A stretch of DNA of 64,000 nt from an uncultured Acidobacteriia bacterium (GCA_903923395.1 CAIXXM010000031.1:1-64000), one strand, 5' to 3'; shown: positions 7,791 to 18,050, counted from the stretch's first letter. A program made the numbers and translations. Notes: generated from the sequence alone by a model not told the origin.

Positions 7791-9601
7791 CGCGACTTCA
7801 GCGGGTCCGCCGGTAAATCCCAGCCCAGCTTTTCGCCCTTGTTTTGTTCTTTGAGCCACCGCAGCAGCGGTTCAAAGTATTCGACCATGGCGGAGGCATC
7901 GGCTTTGTCTTCGCCGGTCATCGCCTTGAGCGCCTCGGGCCAGGGTTTCGATTGCCCCAGTTCCAGCATCTTCGCCAAGTTTGCTCCGGCTGTTTTCGAA
8001 TCAAAGAACGAACAGCGGTTCAACGGACCCTGATAGCCGGCCGCCCGGCACATGGAGCGGTAGAACTGGAATTGATAGATGCGCGCCAGGAAGTAGCGGA
8101 TATAAGGCGTATTACCGGGAATGTGATACTTGGCGCCGGGGTCAAAGTCGGCTTCGCTGCGGTCCACCGGCGGCGCGACGCCTTGATATTGCTCGCGCAA
8201 ACGCCACCACGCTTTGTTGTAATCCGCGGGCTTGGTCTGACCGGAGAAGACTTCCCAGCGCCACTTATCAATCAACAGGCCGAAGGGCAGGAATGCGATC
8301 TTATCCATGGCCGTGCGTAGTAACAAGGGTAAGTCGGCTTCCGCGGGCGGTTCTTTCTCAATCAGGCCGATCTTCTTGAGGTAACCGGGAGTAATGGAAA
8401 GTGCCACTGCGTCTCCGATTGCCTCATGAAAGCCGTCATTCGCGCCGCTTCGGAATGATGGATCGAGCTTGCGGTAAGAAAGATAGTAATACACGTGACC
8501 TAACTCGTGGTGCACGGTGATGAAGTCATCAGAGGTGTCATGGATGCAGAGCTTGAGGCGCACATCCTGATCGGTATCGATATCCCAGGCGCTCGCGTGG
8601 CAGACTACATCGCGGTCGGCCGGCTTCGATAACATGGAGCGCTGCCAGAAGGTCTCCGGCAGTTTTGGAAAGCCGAGGGAAACGAAGAAATTTTCGCCGA
8701 ATTCGACCACCTGCCGGGCGGTGGCTTTGCGCTTGGTCAGTATGTCGCCGAGGTCGAAGGGTTGCGGGGCGGCAGGCGGTGCGGCGAGGTCATAAATATT
8801 CCCCCATTCCTGCGCCCACATATTCCCCATGAGATGGGCGGGGATGAGTCCATCTTTGCGGGTGGCTGCTGCGCCGTACTTCTGAATTAGCTTCTTGCGT
8901 GTGTACGCATGCAGTTCTTTGTAGAGGGGTTCCACCTGTTTCCAGAGACGTTCCAGGTCCGCGGAAAACTCCTCAGGCGTCATGTCATAACCCGCGCGCC
9001 AGATCGCGCCGGTATCTTTGAAGCCAAGTTCCCGCGCACCTTGATTGGATAACTCCGCGAACCTCGCATAGCGGTCTTTCATGGGTGCGCCGATGGCATG
9101 CCAGCCAGCCCAGAGCTCAGCCAACTTTTGGGGATCGCGGATGGTGACCATCTGCTCTTCCAGGTCGTCGATTCCGTAGCATTTTTCCTTCGGGCCGCCG
9201 GGACAATATTTACCTTTGCCGTAGCTGCCGTCGAGCGACGCAGCCACTTGGGTCAACTCCTCCCGCAGTTTCGCGTTATTCGGTGCCGGCATGGGCAGAG
9301 AGAGCTTCAGCAGCAGGAATTTCCGGGCCAGGGCAGGTGGCAGTTTGAGTCCGTCATACTTCTTTGACTCCATGACGAGAGCCGTGGTGCGGGCGATCAA
9401 CTGGTCCGTGAGGAGCGCGTTGAGTTTTTCTGTGTCGTCATTGATATAGGTTTCCTGCACCCAGGTGGCCCGCTGGGAATCAATGCCCAGCTTGAGGAGT
9501 TCATTTTCCGCCCTGGTCATAAAGGCTTCGGCCTGAGCGATGGTAGGCTTTTGGGCCGCCGCGGAAACCGCAAACAACAGCAACAACGACAGGAGACGCA
9601 T
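7787..9601 (-). CDS. M2-family zinc metallopeptidase (bacterial ACE-like dipeptidyl carboxypeptidase)
   Basis: 604 residues, the normal length for a single-domain bacterial homologue of angiotensin-converting enzyme, which removes C-terminal dipeptides. The signal peptide is residues 1-17 (LLLLFAVSAAAQ). The zinc site is complete: His365 and His369 with catalytic Glu366 in HHELGH, and the third ligand Glu393 in FHEAIGD. The region from MTPEEFSADLERLWKQV on matches the helical M2 fold, and the paired cysteines in CPGGPKEKC are a known disulfide position in the family. The gene is likely periplasmic. It is convergent with and overlaps the PEP-CTERM gene by three bases. A TAAACT box ends eight bases before the ATG, fitting leaderless transcription. 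Confidence 0.92.
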   Translation of the reverse strand: MRLLSLLLLFAVSAAAQKPTIAQAEAFMTRAENELLKLGIDSQRATWVQETYINDDTEKLNALLTDQLIARTTALVMESKKYDGLKLPPALARKFLLLKLSLPMPAPNNAKLREELTQVAASLDGSYGKGKYCPGGPKEKCYGIDDLEEQMVTIRDPQKLAELWAGWHAIGAPMKDRYARFAELSNQGARELGFKDTGAIWRAGYDMTPEEFSADLERLWKQVEPLYKELHAYTRKKLIQKYGAAATRKDGLIPAHLMGNMWAQEWGNIYDLAAPPAAPQPFDLGDILTKRKATARQVVEFGENFFVSLGFPKLPETFWQRSMLSKPADRDVVCHASAWDIDTDQDVRLKLCIHDTSDDFITVHHELGHVYYYLSYRKLDPSFRSGANDGFHEAIGDAVALSITPGYLKKIGLIEKEPPAEADLPLLLRTAMDKIAFLPFGLLIDKWRWEVFSGQTKPADYNKAWWRLREQYQGVAPPVDRSEADFDPGAKYHIPGNTPYIRYFLARIYQFQFYRSMCRAAGYQGPLNRCSFFDSKTAGANLAKMLELGQSKPWPEALKAMTGEDKADASAMVEYFEPLLRWLKEQNKGEKLGWDLPADPLKSR

Positions 9602-9609
9602 ACGCGCTG

Positions 9610-9615
9610 AGTTTA
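9610..9615 (-). promoter_or_regulatory. -10-like box TAAACT, 8 nt before the M2 peptidase start
   Basis: Read on the minus strand, TAAACT is followed by eight bases and the ATG of the M2 peptidase. No Shine-Dalgarno sequence is visible. The REP palindrome at 9637-9673 begins about 20 bases upstream, where a -35 element would be. Confidence 0.45.
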
Positions 9616-9636
9616 CCGCAAACCACTCTCAATATT

Positions 9637-9673
9637 CCGTAAAGAATCGGTGCCAGGCACCGATTCTTTACGG
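9637..9673. repeat. REP-like palindrome, copy 1 (perfect 18-bp arms)
   Basis: CCGTAAAGAATCGGTGCC (9637-9654) is the exact reverse complement of 9656-9673, with a single A between. An outer AAACCAC...GTGGTTT pair (about 9620-9680) extends the structure. The core GGTGCCAGGCACC recurs at 25257-25269. This is the form of a RAYT-associated REP element. The rest of the interval 9674-9839 shows no gene or motif. Confidence 0.75.
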
Positions 9674-9839
9674 GTGGTTTACGCGCGCGGCCCGAGCCCA
9701 CCGGGCGCATGCTGTCTCGAAACGAAACAATACGCTTGCCGGCCTGTTCTGTTTTCGCCTGGTCCCTTCGTTTGGATACCTCTAAGCCATTGAAAGTACG
9801 ACGCCTAATTACGGCATTCTGATTGCAAACCTTCCGGGC

Positions 9840-10277
9840 ATGGTACTCGATGCAGCCATTCAATCAAGAGTATTCCCGTGGAGCGGCGGCCTTCGGGAAG
9901 GTAGAATCTTCCGTGCGGCGGCTCCCCGGCCGAGATTCCCATTGAAGCGCACGCGCGAGCCGGAAATCGTTGCAGGCTATCCCTGCTGTCTCAAAGAAGT
10001 CGGTTGCAGCCAGTCGATTCGCACCGTGACGCGCAGCCTGAGCAAAACCCGGATCGTCGTGATTTGGGATGCGCAGCGCCTCGCCCCTGCACCGGGAACA
10101 AAGATGTATGTCTCGATCAGCCTTCCCCACGAGCGGTCCGGTGCCCGCACGCTCATGGAGTGCGCAGCCACGGTCAGTCTGGTGGAACGGATGACATCAG
10201 AAAGCACGGTGGAACTACGGATCGAAACGGCACGGTTTCGCGAATGCCCTCCGGGTTACAAGCTAAGTTGTGAGTAA
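9840..10277 (+). CDS. Small PilZ-domain-like protein (tentative)
   Basis: 145 residues. The N-terminal third (rich in Arg and Pro) has no recognisable character. From about residue 58 on, the pattern TVTRSLSKTRIVVIWD, APAPGTKMYVSISLP, LMECAATVSLV and TVELRIETARFR resembles the small beta-barrel of PilZ-like proteins common in Acidobacteriota, although the strict c-di-GMP motif (RxxxR, DxSxxG) is not complete. If the assignment holds it would be a cytoplasmic c-di-GMP effector or a degenerate relative. No Shine-Dalgarno sequence is evident, so the true start may be internal. It sits alone between the M2 peptidase and a convergent amidohydrolase. Confidence 0.45.
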   Translation: MVLDAAIQSRVFPWSGGLREGRIFRAAAPRPRFPLKRTREPEIVAGYPCCLKEVGCSQSIRTVTRSLSKTRIVVIWDAQRLAPAPGTKMYVSISLPHERSGARTLMECAATVSLVERMTSESTVELRIETARFRECPPGYKLSCE

Positions 10278-10280
10278 CCG

Positions 10281-11918
10281 TCAGCGAACGGAGTAGACGG
10301 TCTTCCCGCCGACCACGGTCTGCAGTACTTTCAACTCCCGCAAGGCCATCGGTTCTACTTTCAACGGGTCTGCGTTGAGGATGACGAAGTCTGCCAACTT
10401 TCCCGGCTCGATGGAACCTTTCTTCGCTTCTTCAAAGTTCTGCCAGGCTGCCGTCGATGTTACAGCGCGCAACGCCTCCAGGACACTAATGCGCTGCTCC
10501 GGCCCCAGAACCTTACCGTCCCTGGTGACACGGTTCACGGCGTCCCAAACCAGCATCAAAGGATTCACCGGAGTTACCGGCGTATCATCATGCACCGTAA
10601 ATGGAATGCCCCGCCGCAATGCGGAAGCCAGAGGACTGATTCTCGCACCGCGCGCCGGACCCAGGAAGATATCGCGGTGGCGGTCTCCCCAGTAATATAC
10701 ATGGCCGACGAAGAAAGATGGCGTCACTCCGAGGCGCTTCATGGTGTCGAGTTGGTCCTCACGGGCCATCTGGGCATGTTCAATCCGGTGTCTTACATCA
10801 GGTCTGGGGAAGCTCTTCTGCGCGGCCTCAAAGGCGGCCAGGATATCGTCTATCGCCGCATCGCCATTGCCGTGGACCGCGATCTGGTAGCCTTCGCGGT
10901 GATACTTCGTAATCATGTCGATCAGTTCCTGCCTCGCGCGACGGGAGTAACCGCGAAAGCCCTGCTGTGCCTCCGGTTGCTTATAATAGGGAGCCTCAAG
11001 ATACCCCGTATAGCCCTGAATGGAGCCATCCTGCAGAAGTTTCACTGCGCCCACGGTCACGCGGTCCGGCAAACCAAGTTCCACGGCCTTTTCCCTGCTA
11101 TCAGGAACACCGGGTCCGCCGGATAACATTGCCACAATGCGAAAGGGAATTAGATCCTGGGACTCACGGAAGTTGGCGACCGCGGCCTTGGTAACTCCCG
11201 CGATCACTGCGGTGGTCACACCCTTCGAAACGTACTCATTTGCCGCCCGCTGCATAGCCTCCCGCCGCATGGCTGCCGGTTGCGCGGGGACGTGAGACCC
11301 AACCAGGCCGATGCTTTCTTCAATCACTCCGGTCGGTTCGCCTTTCTTGTCTTTCAGGATGGCGCCGCCTTTGGGTGCGGCCGTGTCACGGGTAATCTTT
11401 GCCAGCGCGAGTGCCTTGCTGTTCGCTGCTCCCAAATGCCCGGAAACGTGGACAACCCAAACGGGATGATCCAGTGAGACGCGGTCCAGGTCATTGCGGT
11501 TCGGATGGCGCTTCTCCCGCAGCAGGGTGTCATCGTAGCCCCGGCCCACAATCCAATCACCGGGCTTCGCCGTCGCGGCTTTCCGCTGGAGTGCAGCGAC
11601 GAGATCCTCAATGGATTCGATCTTGCCGACCGGTGGACTGCTCAAGTCCACCGTGAACAGGCCGAGTCCGCCTGAGCCGGGAAAGTGATCGTGCGCGGCG
11701 TAGAAACCCGGTAACATGGTCTTCCCCTGCAGGTCCTCTACCTGTGTCTCCGGGCCAACGAGTTTCCTGATCTCCGCTGTTGTGCCGGCTGCGGTAATCT
11801 TTCCATCCTTCACCGCGACGGCTTGCACAACGGTAGCCGCCTGATCCATGGTGTGGATGGTGCCGTTGAGCCAGATCCGGTCGGCTTGCAGCATCAGCAT
11901 GGCGTAGAGAAAAAGCAT
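10281..11918 (-). CDS. Amidohydrolase family 3 protein (YtcJ-like), probably exported
   Basis: 545 residues of the metal-dependent amidohydrolase superfamily that hydrolyses C-N bonds in N-acyl or cyclic amides. Seen: the N-terminal beta-domain (LNGTIHTMD), the HxH metal pair His76/His78 in PGFYAAHDHF, the later histidine motifs IAVHGNGDAA and RHRIEHAQM, and the C-terminal GSIEPGKLADFVILNADP, which is diagnostic for this group. The first residues are hydrophobic (LFLYAMLML) and could be a short leader. A GGAG sits a few bases before the ATG. The gene starts 11 bases after the TonB receptor stop, so the two form an operon, suggesting that the receptor imports a substrate for it; that link is inference. 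Confidence 0.85.
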   Translation of the reverse strand: MLFLYAMLMLQADRIWLNGTIHTMDQAATVVQAVAVKDGKITAAGTTAEIRKLVGPETQVEDLQGKTMLPGFYAAHDHFPGSGGLGLFTVDLSSPPVGKIESIEDLVAALQRKAATAKPGDWIVGRGYDDTLLREKRHPNRNDLDRVSLDHPVWVVHVSGHLGAANSKALALAKITRDTAAPKGGAILKDKKGEPTGVIEESIGLVGSHVPAQPAAMRREAMQRAANEYVSKGVTTAVIAGVTKAAVANFRESQDLIPFRIVAMLSGGPGVPDSREKAVELGLPDRVTVGAVKLLQDGSIQGYTGYLEAPYYKQPEAQQGFRGYSRRARQELIDMITKYHREGYQIAVHGNGDAAIDDILAAFEAAQKSFPRPDVRHRIEHAQMAREDQLDTMKRLGVTPSFFVGHVYYWGDRHRDIFLGPARGARISPLASALRRGIPFTVHDDTPVTPVNPLMLVWDAVNRVTRDGKVLGPEQRISVLEALRAVTSTAAWQNFEEAKKGSIEPGKLADFVILNADPLKVEPMALRELKVLQTVVGGKTVYSVR

Positions 11919-11929
11919 GGGGTCTCCGA

Positions 11930-14900
11930 TCAGAAGTTAAAGCGCAGGGAGAATTCGATCATTCTCGCTCCGGGGTTATTGGTGCCCGCCACGGTGAAGT
12001 CACGGAAGGCCGCGGTGGTTTGACCAAAGCTGTTGTTATTGTTCAGTGTTGCAGTGGTTACGGAATTCCCAGCGTCAGAAAGCAGGAAATTCGTGAAGTT
12101 GAAGATATTCAGGAACTGCGCCCGGAGTTCAAAGTTCTTCTGCTCCGTGACCTTGAATTTCTTCGCTATGTTGAAATCAATGTGCGTCTGCCAGGGGCCG
12201 TATAGATAAATACGGTCGCCCAGTTGGCCGGCCACTGTGGGCGGCCCGATATACGGTGCGTTGGGGTCCAGGTTCGCCAGCGTCTTGCCGCCAGTTTCGA
12301 AGGCTGCTTCCGTATTGTCAATCAGCTTCTGTGGCAGATAGTAGACGATGCCGCCTGGGTCTTTGCGGATGCTCATCATGGACTGCAACTGCTGCGCCGT
12401 CATGTTATGCAGAATGACTCCGCCATCCGCCTCCAGACCCTGGTTGCCTGTGGAGTTAAACACCTGGCGTCCACCGCGGAGTAACTCCGGTGATCCAGAC
12501 TGCAGCCGCGAAACCCAGGCGATCTGCCAGCCCTCTACCAGTGAACGCACGCCGTGGCTGCTCCGGGCCAGAAAGCGCTTTCCCGTTCCAAAGGGCAACT
12601 CATAGATGAGGTTGCCTTTCCAACTGTGTCGGATGTCCCACGGCGAAGGGCCTTTGTCATAGGCAGGGTTGCGAAGAGTCGTCGGCTGGCTGCGCGCTCC
12701 AGACCTGCTGGAATCCATATTGCTGAGCGCTTTCGCGAAGGCATAACTCGTCTGAAAGAAGAGCCCTGCCGCGACTCTTCTACGGGCTTCCAACTGCAGT
12801 GCATTGTAAGTGGATTGACCGCCATTCGTCGTCAGCATGGAACCTCCGCTGCCCACCGTCGGATTCACTATAAAGAAGTTCGCCGGATAACCCGCGCCGG
12901 TTAGATTCTTCATTCGCGCGGCATTGAAGGCAATCGCATCCGCGAACCGGCCTGCCTCGCTGTTCTTCAGATAAGTCGCGAAAGTGGTATCGCTTGAAAG
13001 TCCCAGCGCCGTGGAGATGATCGGGATATTCTTCTGCCCGGGCAGGCCCTGATTGCCGAAGTTCGTGCTGGAAGGGTTGGTTTGGCGCGCGATATTCAGG
13101 TTGTTCTGTGCGATGAGGAATTCATTGAGAAAGCCATTCTCCACGATGTTGACCTCATTCAAGTCAAAGCGGCGGACGAGGCTGGTGCCATGGTTGCCCA
13201 CATAGCGGACATCCACGGCGGTCTTGAGTATCTCCCGCTGTAAACTGAGAGTCCACGATTGCACATACCCGGGCCGTAGGTGCGGGTCGAAGTCATAGAC
13301 TCCGTTGCCTGAAGTCGCGGGGATGGGGTAGGATGGCGTGGCGGCCACGGACAGCGAAGGCAATGTCGCATCACGAAGCCACACGCTCCCTGCCGGTCCA
13401 AAGGCAGCTGGGTTACTCGATGGGGAGATGCTCGTCGAAAGTGTTCGGCCCTGATTGGAGCCCCAGCCATTGGTCAGGAAGACATCCAGACCTTCCCGCA
13501 CGGAGGCGATGGAGTATCCACCCCGCAGCACGAGTCCTGTCTTTCCCGGCGCGCGCCAGGCGAAGCCGAACGAAGGCTCAAACATCCGCCAATAAACGGG
13601 ATAAGGTTGGGAGTCACTGTTCGTCTGGTTATACTGCGGCGCACTGCCAGTCAGCACCCCGGGTTCGAATAAGTGCCCCACACCAGATACTCCATAGAGT
13701 GCTGCGTAACCGGGGCTGGTATAAGTTCCCCCTGTGCTGACGTAGGGAAGCTGCACATCCCGGCGAAGGCCGGCGGTAACCGTGAGGGTGGGCATGACCT
13801 TCCATGCATCCTGCACAAAAAGACCAAGCTGGCTTTGGTGGATGGCATCCGTCGTCGGATTGGCACCATACTTGCCGGTAGTAGGATTCAGGTTTACGGA
13901 ACTGCTGATGCTTGCAATCCGTCCGGTCAGCAGGGCGTAGAGTGAGGCGGCGTCACTGCGGTTAGTCGCGGTGCTGTTGGGGAAGTTCGCAGTCGTGAAG
14001 ATAGCTGTGCTGCCGGTGTTGATGGGATCGCCGGTGGCAATCCCTAAACTTACCTGGGGAATCATGGCCAGTCCGATACTTTGCTGCCAGAGACTCACAT
14101 AGGAGAAGTTACCGCCGAAGGTGAGCAGGTGCGCTTCTCTGGTGAGCGTCATATTCTCACTGCCCTGCCATGTGGGACGGTCATTTCTGGTTTGACTCGC
14201 TGTGGTGAAGGGATTCGACACATAGTTGAAGACCGGTGCTGTTCCCTTCCATGGTGCGAACTCCGCTGCGGTCACATCGTCCCGGTAGAGCGTGCTGCCG
14301 GCCGTCATCCCCAGGCGGAATTCACTAATCCAGTTGGGTGTGATGGTGCTGCGGAGGGAGGCGGTGGGCGAGTAAGCGATTCTGCGCGCTCCGCCATTCC
14401 CGGCGGTGAGCGGCGTGCCGAGTACGGCACCTGCTCCCGGCAACACGGGATAAATGCCATTGACCGCATCAGGTACGGCGACATAAGTCTGATAGCGGTA
14501 CGTGAAGGCGACCTGGTTCCTGCTGTTTACGTTCGCATCCACTTTTCCCGTAATCCAGCGCCGGTGATTATTCCCGGGGACCTGAAAGTATAAGTCACTT
14601 CGATTGTAATCAGACGATTTCGCGATCCTGCTGACCAGGTTTCCATTCGCTGCCAGGCTGTTCATCTGTTGCAGAGTAGAGTAGATCGAAGGGTCAGGCG
14701 TTGTGGCATAACTTCGGATGCCCGCGGGAAGACTTGGATTGATCTGCACCGCCAGCGAATATAAGTTGATATTCTGCATCTGGCCGGTGGAATCTTTGTA
14801 TTGGAAGATGCCGTTGATAGCATTGGGGTTCAGCAGGGAAGCGGAGGAGTTATAACTCTGGGGCAGCCTGAATTCCTCATCGGCAAAAAAGAAGAACAGC

Positions 14901-15781
14901 TTGTTGCGGAGGATGGGGCCGCCGACCCGTCCCCCGAACTGGTTTAAGTTGATACGGTCGCGGGGCAGGCCATTGATCTTGTTGAAGTAGTAGTTGGCAT
15001 CCAGTGCATCATTCCGTATCTGCCAGAAGACACCGCCGCGGAACTGATTGCTTCCGGAACGGGTGACGAAACGAACCTGTGCCGCGCCTTCGGAAGAACT
15101 CTCCGCGCCCAGTGCGGCCGTTTGCACGCTGACCTCTTCCACCGTGTCAGCCCGCGGCATCAGCCAGGCAAGGAAACCATCGCTGCTCTTGAGGACGGCA
15201 TCCTGAATATTGACCCCGTCGAGAGTAATATTCATGCTCGACATGCCGAGGCCATTGATGGAGGTGGTGCGCTGTGTTCCCGGCGTTGCGGTTCCCGCCT
15301 GCGAAACGATGAGATCCAACGCATTGCGGCTCTGAAACGGCAACTCGCTGATCTGCCGTTGCGTCATGGTGGAGCCGACGGTGGCCGACTCGGTCTGCAA
15401 AATCTCACCGCCTCCCGAGACCTGCACCGTCTCTGCCACCGCGCCCAGTTCCAGTTTCGAGAAGACCGTTGCCGGGACGTTCGGCTCCAGAATGACGCCG
15501 GATGTTACAGCCGTCTTGAAAGAGGCCGCGGAGATGCTGACGGTGTATTTGCCCGTGGGCAGCGAAGGGATGGTCCATTCACCAGTGGCGGCAGTCTTCG
15601 TCTGGAATTTCCCGCCGGATGCCTCATTTGTTACTTCCACCAGCGCGCCGGCTACGAACTCGCCTTGCGGATCACTCACCGTTCCCCCAATGCGGGACGT
15701 GATGGTTTGCGCGGTCAGGGGCAGGCAGTTCGCTGCCAGAAGCAGGATCAGAAGCAGGATCACAAGGAGGTGTCTGGCCAT
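11930..15781 (-). CDS. TonB-dependent outer-membrane receptor with carboxypeptidase-like regulatory domain (Oar-like)
   Basis: 1283 residues from the ATG at 15781. Order: signal peptide (LLVILLLILLLAANCLPLTAQ); carboxypeptidase-regulatory-like beta-sandwich (GGTVSDPQGEFVAGALVEVTNEASG...TGKYTVSISAASF); plug domain (VGSTMTQRQISELPFQSRNALDL...NGLGMSSMNITLDGVN); then a ~1000-residue beta-barrel that ends in an aromatic residue (EFSLRFNF), as outer-membrane proteins do. Such receptors are numerous in Solibacter-type genomes and import oligosaccharides, peptides or siderophores using TonB. The ligand is unknown. The start at 15781 was chosen because a TTGACA-17-TACTCT promoter lies directly before it and the upstream frame extension has no leader. 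It is divergent from a DUF1549/1553 gene. Confidence 0.92.
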   Translation of the reverse strand: MARHLLVILLLILLLAANCLPLTAQTITSRIGGTVSDPQGEFVAGALVEVTNEASGGKFQTKTAATGEWTIPSLPTGKYTVSISAASFKTAVTSGVILEPNVPATVFSKLELGAVAETVQVSGGGEILQTESATVGSTMTQRQISELPFQSRNALDLIVSQAGTATPGTQRTTSINGLGMSSMNITLDGVNIQDAVLKSSDGFLAWLMPRADTVEEVSVQTAALGAESSSEGAAQVRFVTRSGSNQFRGGVFWQIRNDALDANYYFNKINGLPRDRINLNQFGGRVGGPILRNKLFFFFADEEFRLPQSYNSSASLLNPNAINGIFQYKDSTGQMQNINLYSLAVQINPSLPAGIRSYATTPDPSIYSTLQQMNSLAANGNLVSRIAKSSDYNRSDLYFQVPGNNHRRWITGKVDANVNSRNQVAFTYRYQTYVAVPDAVNGIYPVLPGAGAVLGTPLTAGNGGARRIAYSPTASLRSTITPNWISEFRLGMTAGSTLYRDDVTAAEFAPWKGTAPVFNYVSNPFTTASQTRNDRPTWQGSENMTLTREAHLLTFGGNFSYVSLWQQSIGLAMIPQVSLGIATGDPINTGSTAIFTTANFPNSTATNRSDAASLYALLTGRIASISSSVNLNPTTGKYGANPTTDAIHQSQLGLFVQDAWKVMPTLTVTAGLRRDVQLPYVSTGGTYTSPGYAALYGVSGVGHLFEPGVLTGSAPQYNQTNSDSQPYPVYWRMFEPSFGFAWRAPGKTGLVLRGGYSIASVREGLDVFLTNGWGSNQGRTLSTSISPSSNPAAFGPAGSVWLRDATLPSLSVAATPSYPIPATSGNGVYDFDPHLRPGYVQSWTLSLQREILKTAVDVRYVGNHGTSLVRRFDLNEVNIVENGFLNEFLIAQNNLNIARQTNPSSTNFGNQGLPGQKNIPIISTALGLSSDTTFATYLKNSEAGRFADAIAFNAARMKNLTGAGYPANFFIVNPTVGSGGSMLTTNGGQSTYNALQLEARRRVAAGLFFQTSYAFAKALSNMDSSRSGARSQPTTLRNPAYDKGPSPWDIRHSWKGNLIYELPFGTGKRFLARSSHGVRSLVEGWQIAWVSRLQSGSPELLRGGRQVFNSTGNQGLEADGGVILHNMTAQQLQSMMSIRKDPGGIVYYLPQKLIDNTEAAFETGGKTLANLDPNAPYIGPPTVAGQLGDRIYLYGPWQTHIDFNIAKKFKVTEQKNFELRAQFLNIFNFTNFLLSDAGNSVTTATLNNNNSFGQTTAAFRDFTVAGTNNPGARMIEFSLRFNF

Positions 15782-15791
15782 GGTGGCAACA

Positions 15792-15820
15792 AGAGTAGCC
15801 GGAGACGTTCGTTCTGTCAA
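15792..15820 (-). promoter_or_regulatory. Sigma70-type promoter of the TonB receptor gene
   Basis: On the minus strand TTGACA (15820-15815), a 17-base spacer, then TACTCT (15797-15792), ending 10 bases before the ATG at 15781. This is the best -35/-10 pair in the window and would leave a leader of only a few bases. Confidence 0.7.
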
Positions 15821-15831
15821 TGCGGGCGGCC

Positions 15832-15860
15832 TTGCGGCGCGGGTTCCCAGTGCGGATAAT
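15832..15860 (+). promoter_or_regulatory. Sigma70-like promoter of the DUF1549/1553 gene
   Basis: TTGCGG (15832-15837), a 17-base spacer, and GATAAT (15855-15860), then six bases and ATG 15867. It is divergent from the TonB promoter with 11 bases between the two -35 boxes, so one regulator could control both. Confidence 0.55.
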
Positions 15861-15866
15861 AGCGGG

Positions 15867-18050
15867 ATGCAGCACTGGCACAAACGCGTGGTTTCCGCCG
15901 CCTTACTGGCGCTGGCTTTCGTGCTGCCGGCTGCCCTTTACCCTGCGGCTGATGCGGAGACGTCTTTCATCGGCGCCCGCGGCCGCTTGTGGACCTTCCA
16001 GAAAGTGATCCGCCCTGCTATCCCCCCGGTGCAGGACACCTGGATCGCCAATCCCATTGACGCTTTCCTTCTTGCCGCAATGCGCGCGAAGCAACTGGAC
16101 CATTCGCCTGCGCTGCAGAAGACAGCACTCATCCGCCGCGTGACCTTCGATCTGACTGGATTGCCGCCCGCGCCTGAAGCGGTCACGGCGTTCGTGAATG
16201 ACCGTTCGCCCGATGCCTATGAAAAGCTGGTGGACAAGCTGATGTCGTCGCCTGCTTACGGCGAGCGGTTGGGCATGAAATGGCTGGATGTAGTCCGTTA
16301 TGCCGATACCAATGGCTATGAGCATGATGGTGACCGTCCGCACGCGTGGCGTTACCGTGATTATGTGATTTCCTCGTTCAACACGGATAAGCCATATGAC
16401 CGCTTCATCCGGGAGCAAATCGCCGGGGATGATGCTTATCCCGGTAACCCGGAAGCCCTGATCGCGACCGGTTATCTACGCGCAGGTTCAGAGCATCTCA
16501 CCTCAGGCAATATTGATCCGGAGGAATCCCGGCAGGAAGTTCTGACGGAGATTGCAACCAGCGTTGGACAGACATTCCTCGGCATGACGGTGAACTGTGC
16601 CCGTTGTCACAACCATAAGTTCGACCCCATTTTGCAGGCTGACTTTTACCGGTTACAAGCCGTGTTCGCGGGAGCCAAAGGCAAAGAAGTCGAACTGGTC
16701 AATGCAGAGGAGAAAGCAAAGTGGACTGCGGCGCAAGCGGCTTATAAGGCCCGTCTCAAGCCGGTGGAAGATGCGTTGAAGGCGCTGGCTCTGCCGTTTG
16801 AAACAGCGCTGAAGGAGAGACGCCGGGCGCAACTTCCGGCGGATATTCTGGCTGCGGAAAATACGCCGAAAGAGAAGCGCACGCCGGCGCAGGCTGCCAT
16901 TGTGAAAGATGCCGAGGCGCAGATACAGCCGACTTGGGATGAAGTCGTGGCGGAGATGCCCGCGGAGATTAAAGCCGCACGGGAGAAGCTTCGCGAGACC
17001 CTGCATCTCATTGAGGCCACTGCACCCGAGCCTCTGCCTTCCGCTTATGCCTATGTAAATACCGGAGAAGCTGCGCCGCAGAGTTACATCCTGCGCATGG
17101 GGGATCCGCACGACAAACTGGACCCCGTTGAGCCGGCCGTGCCCCGTGTGGTGAAGGCTGACTTTGAGATTCCCAGAGACGCGAAGGGGCGGCGGACGGC
17201 GCTCGCGGACTGGCTGGCTTCAAAAGAAAATCCACTTACTGCCCGCGTGATGGTGAACAGGCTCTGGCAATTGCGCATGGGGACTGGTTTAGTGCGGACT
17301 CCGAATGACTTCGGCGTGATGGGGGATAAGCCGGAGTCCCACGCCTTGCTGGACTGGCTGGCAGCGGAGTTCATGGACCAGAACTGGAGCATCAAGAAAC
17401 TGGACAGACTGATTGTAACTTCGAGCGCTTACCGGCAGAGTGCGGATGATAACTCCGCGAAAGCAAAGCTGGACCCGGAGAACCGCCTCTACTGGCGGAT
17501 GAATCACAAGCGCCTGGAAGCAGAGATGATTCGCGACGCTGCTCTTCTTGTGTCAGGCACTTTGAATCCACAACTCGGTGGCCGGCCCGTGAAGCTGCCG
17601 CTGGAACCGGAAGTGTATGACTTGATCTTCACGGAATCAGAACGGGATGGTTTGTGGCCGGTCAATCCGGATAAGACGGTACAACACCGGCGAACGGTCT
17701 ATCTGTATAACAAGCGCGGTGTCCGTTTGCCGCTGCTCTCTGCGTTCGATGAGCCGGATAACATCACCTCCTGCCCGGTACGCCCTGTTTCCACGCATCC
17801 TTTGCAGGCCTTGTCTTTGTTCAATTCGCCAATGATGCAGGAGACGGCGGGAGATTTCGCATCGCGGCTCGAAAAGGCCTGTGCCAAGGACCGCAACTGT
17901 GTGGTGGATACCGCGTGGCGTTTGGCGCTGGGGCGCGTGCCGCGCATGGAGGAGAAAACGCTGGCACTCCGCTTTCTAAATACCGGCGGACTTCTGCCGG
18001 ACTTTGCCTTGGCCCTCTTCAACAGAAATGAGTTTCTCTATGTCCCTTAA
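15867..18050 (+). CDS. DUF1549/DUF1553 (PSD1-type) secreted protein without the cytochrome domain
   Basis: 727 residues. A signal peptide ([20 protein letters not shown]) is followed by DUF1549 ([54 protein letters not shown]) and by DUF1553 in the second half ([29 protein letters not shown]...YRQS...[26 protein letters not shown]). A CxxCH (CARCH, residues 244-248) lies in DUF1549. Unlike its two paralogues here it lacks the N-terminal PSCyt1 cytochrome-like domain. These proteins are typical of Planctomycetes and Solibacter-type Acidobacteriota and have no proven function. The ATG at 15867 is chosen for the leader and the adjacent promoter. The next gene overlaps its 3' end. Confidence 0.88.
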   Translation: MQHWHKRVVSAALLALAFVLPAALYPAADAETSFIGARGRLWTFQKVIRPAIPPVQDTWIANPIDAFLLAAMRAKQLDHSPALQKTALIRRVTFDLTGLPPAPEAVTAFVNDRSPDAYEKLVDKLMSSPAYGERLGMKWLDVVRYADTNGYEHDGDRPHAWRYRDYVISSFNTDKPYDRFIREQIAGDDAYPGNPEALIATGYLRAGSEHLTSGNIDPEESRQEVLTEIATSVGQTFLGMTVNCARCHNHKFDPILQADFYRLQAVFAGAKGKEVELVNAEEKAKWTAAQAAYKARLKPVEDALKALALPFETALKERRRAQLPADILAAENTPKEKRTPAQAAIVKDAEAQIQPTWDEVVAEMPAEIKAAREKLRETLHLIEATAPEPLPSAYAYVNTGEAAPQSYILRMGDPHDKLDPVEPAVPRVVKADFEIPRDAKGRRTALADWLASKENPLTARVMVNRLWQLRMGTGLVRTPNDFGVMGDKPESHALLDWLAAEFMDQNWSIKKLDRLIVTSSAYRQSADDNSAKAKLDPENRLYWRMNHKRLEAEMIRDAALLVSGTLNPQLGGRPVKLPLEPEVYDLIFTESERDGLWPVNPDKTVQHRRTVYLYNKRGVRLPLLSAFDEPDNITSCPVRPVSTHPLQALSLFNSPMMQETAGDFASRLEKACAKDRNCVVDTAWRLALGRVPRMEEKTLALRFLNTGGLLPDFALALFNRNEFLYVP

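Noticed and set aside
9501-9863. 120-codon minus-strand frame across the REP palindrome
   Set aside because: It reads through the palindrome and the start of the M2 peptidase region with no recognisable protein pattern.
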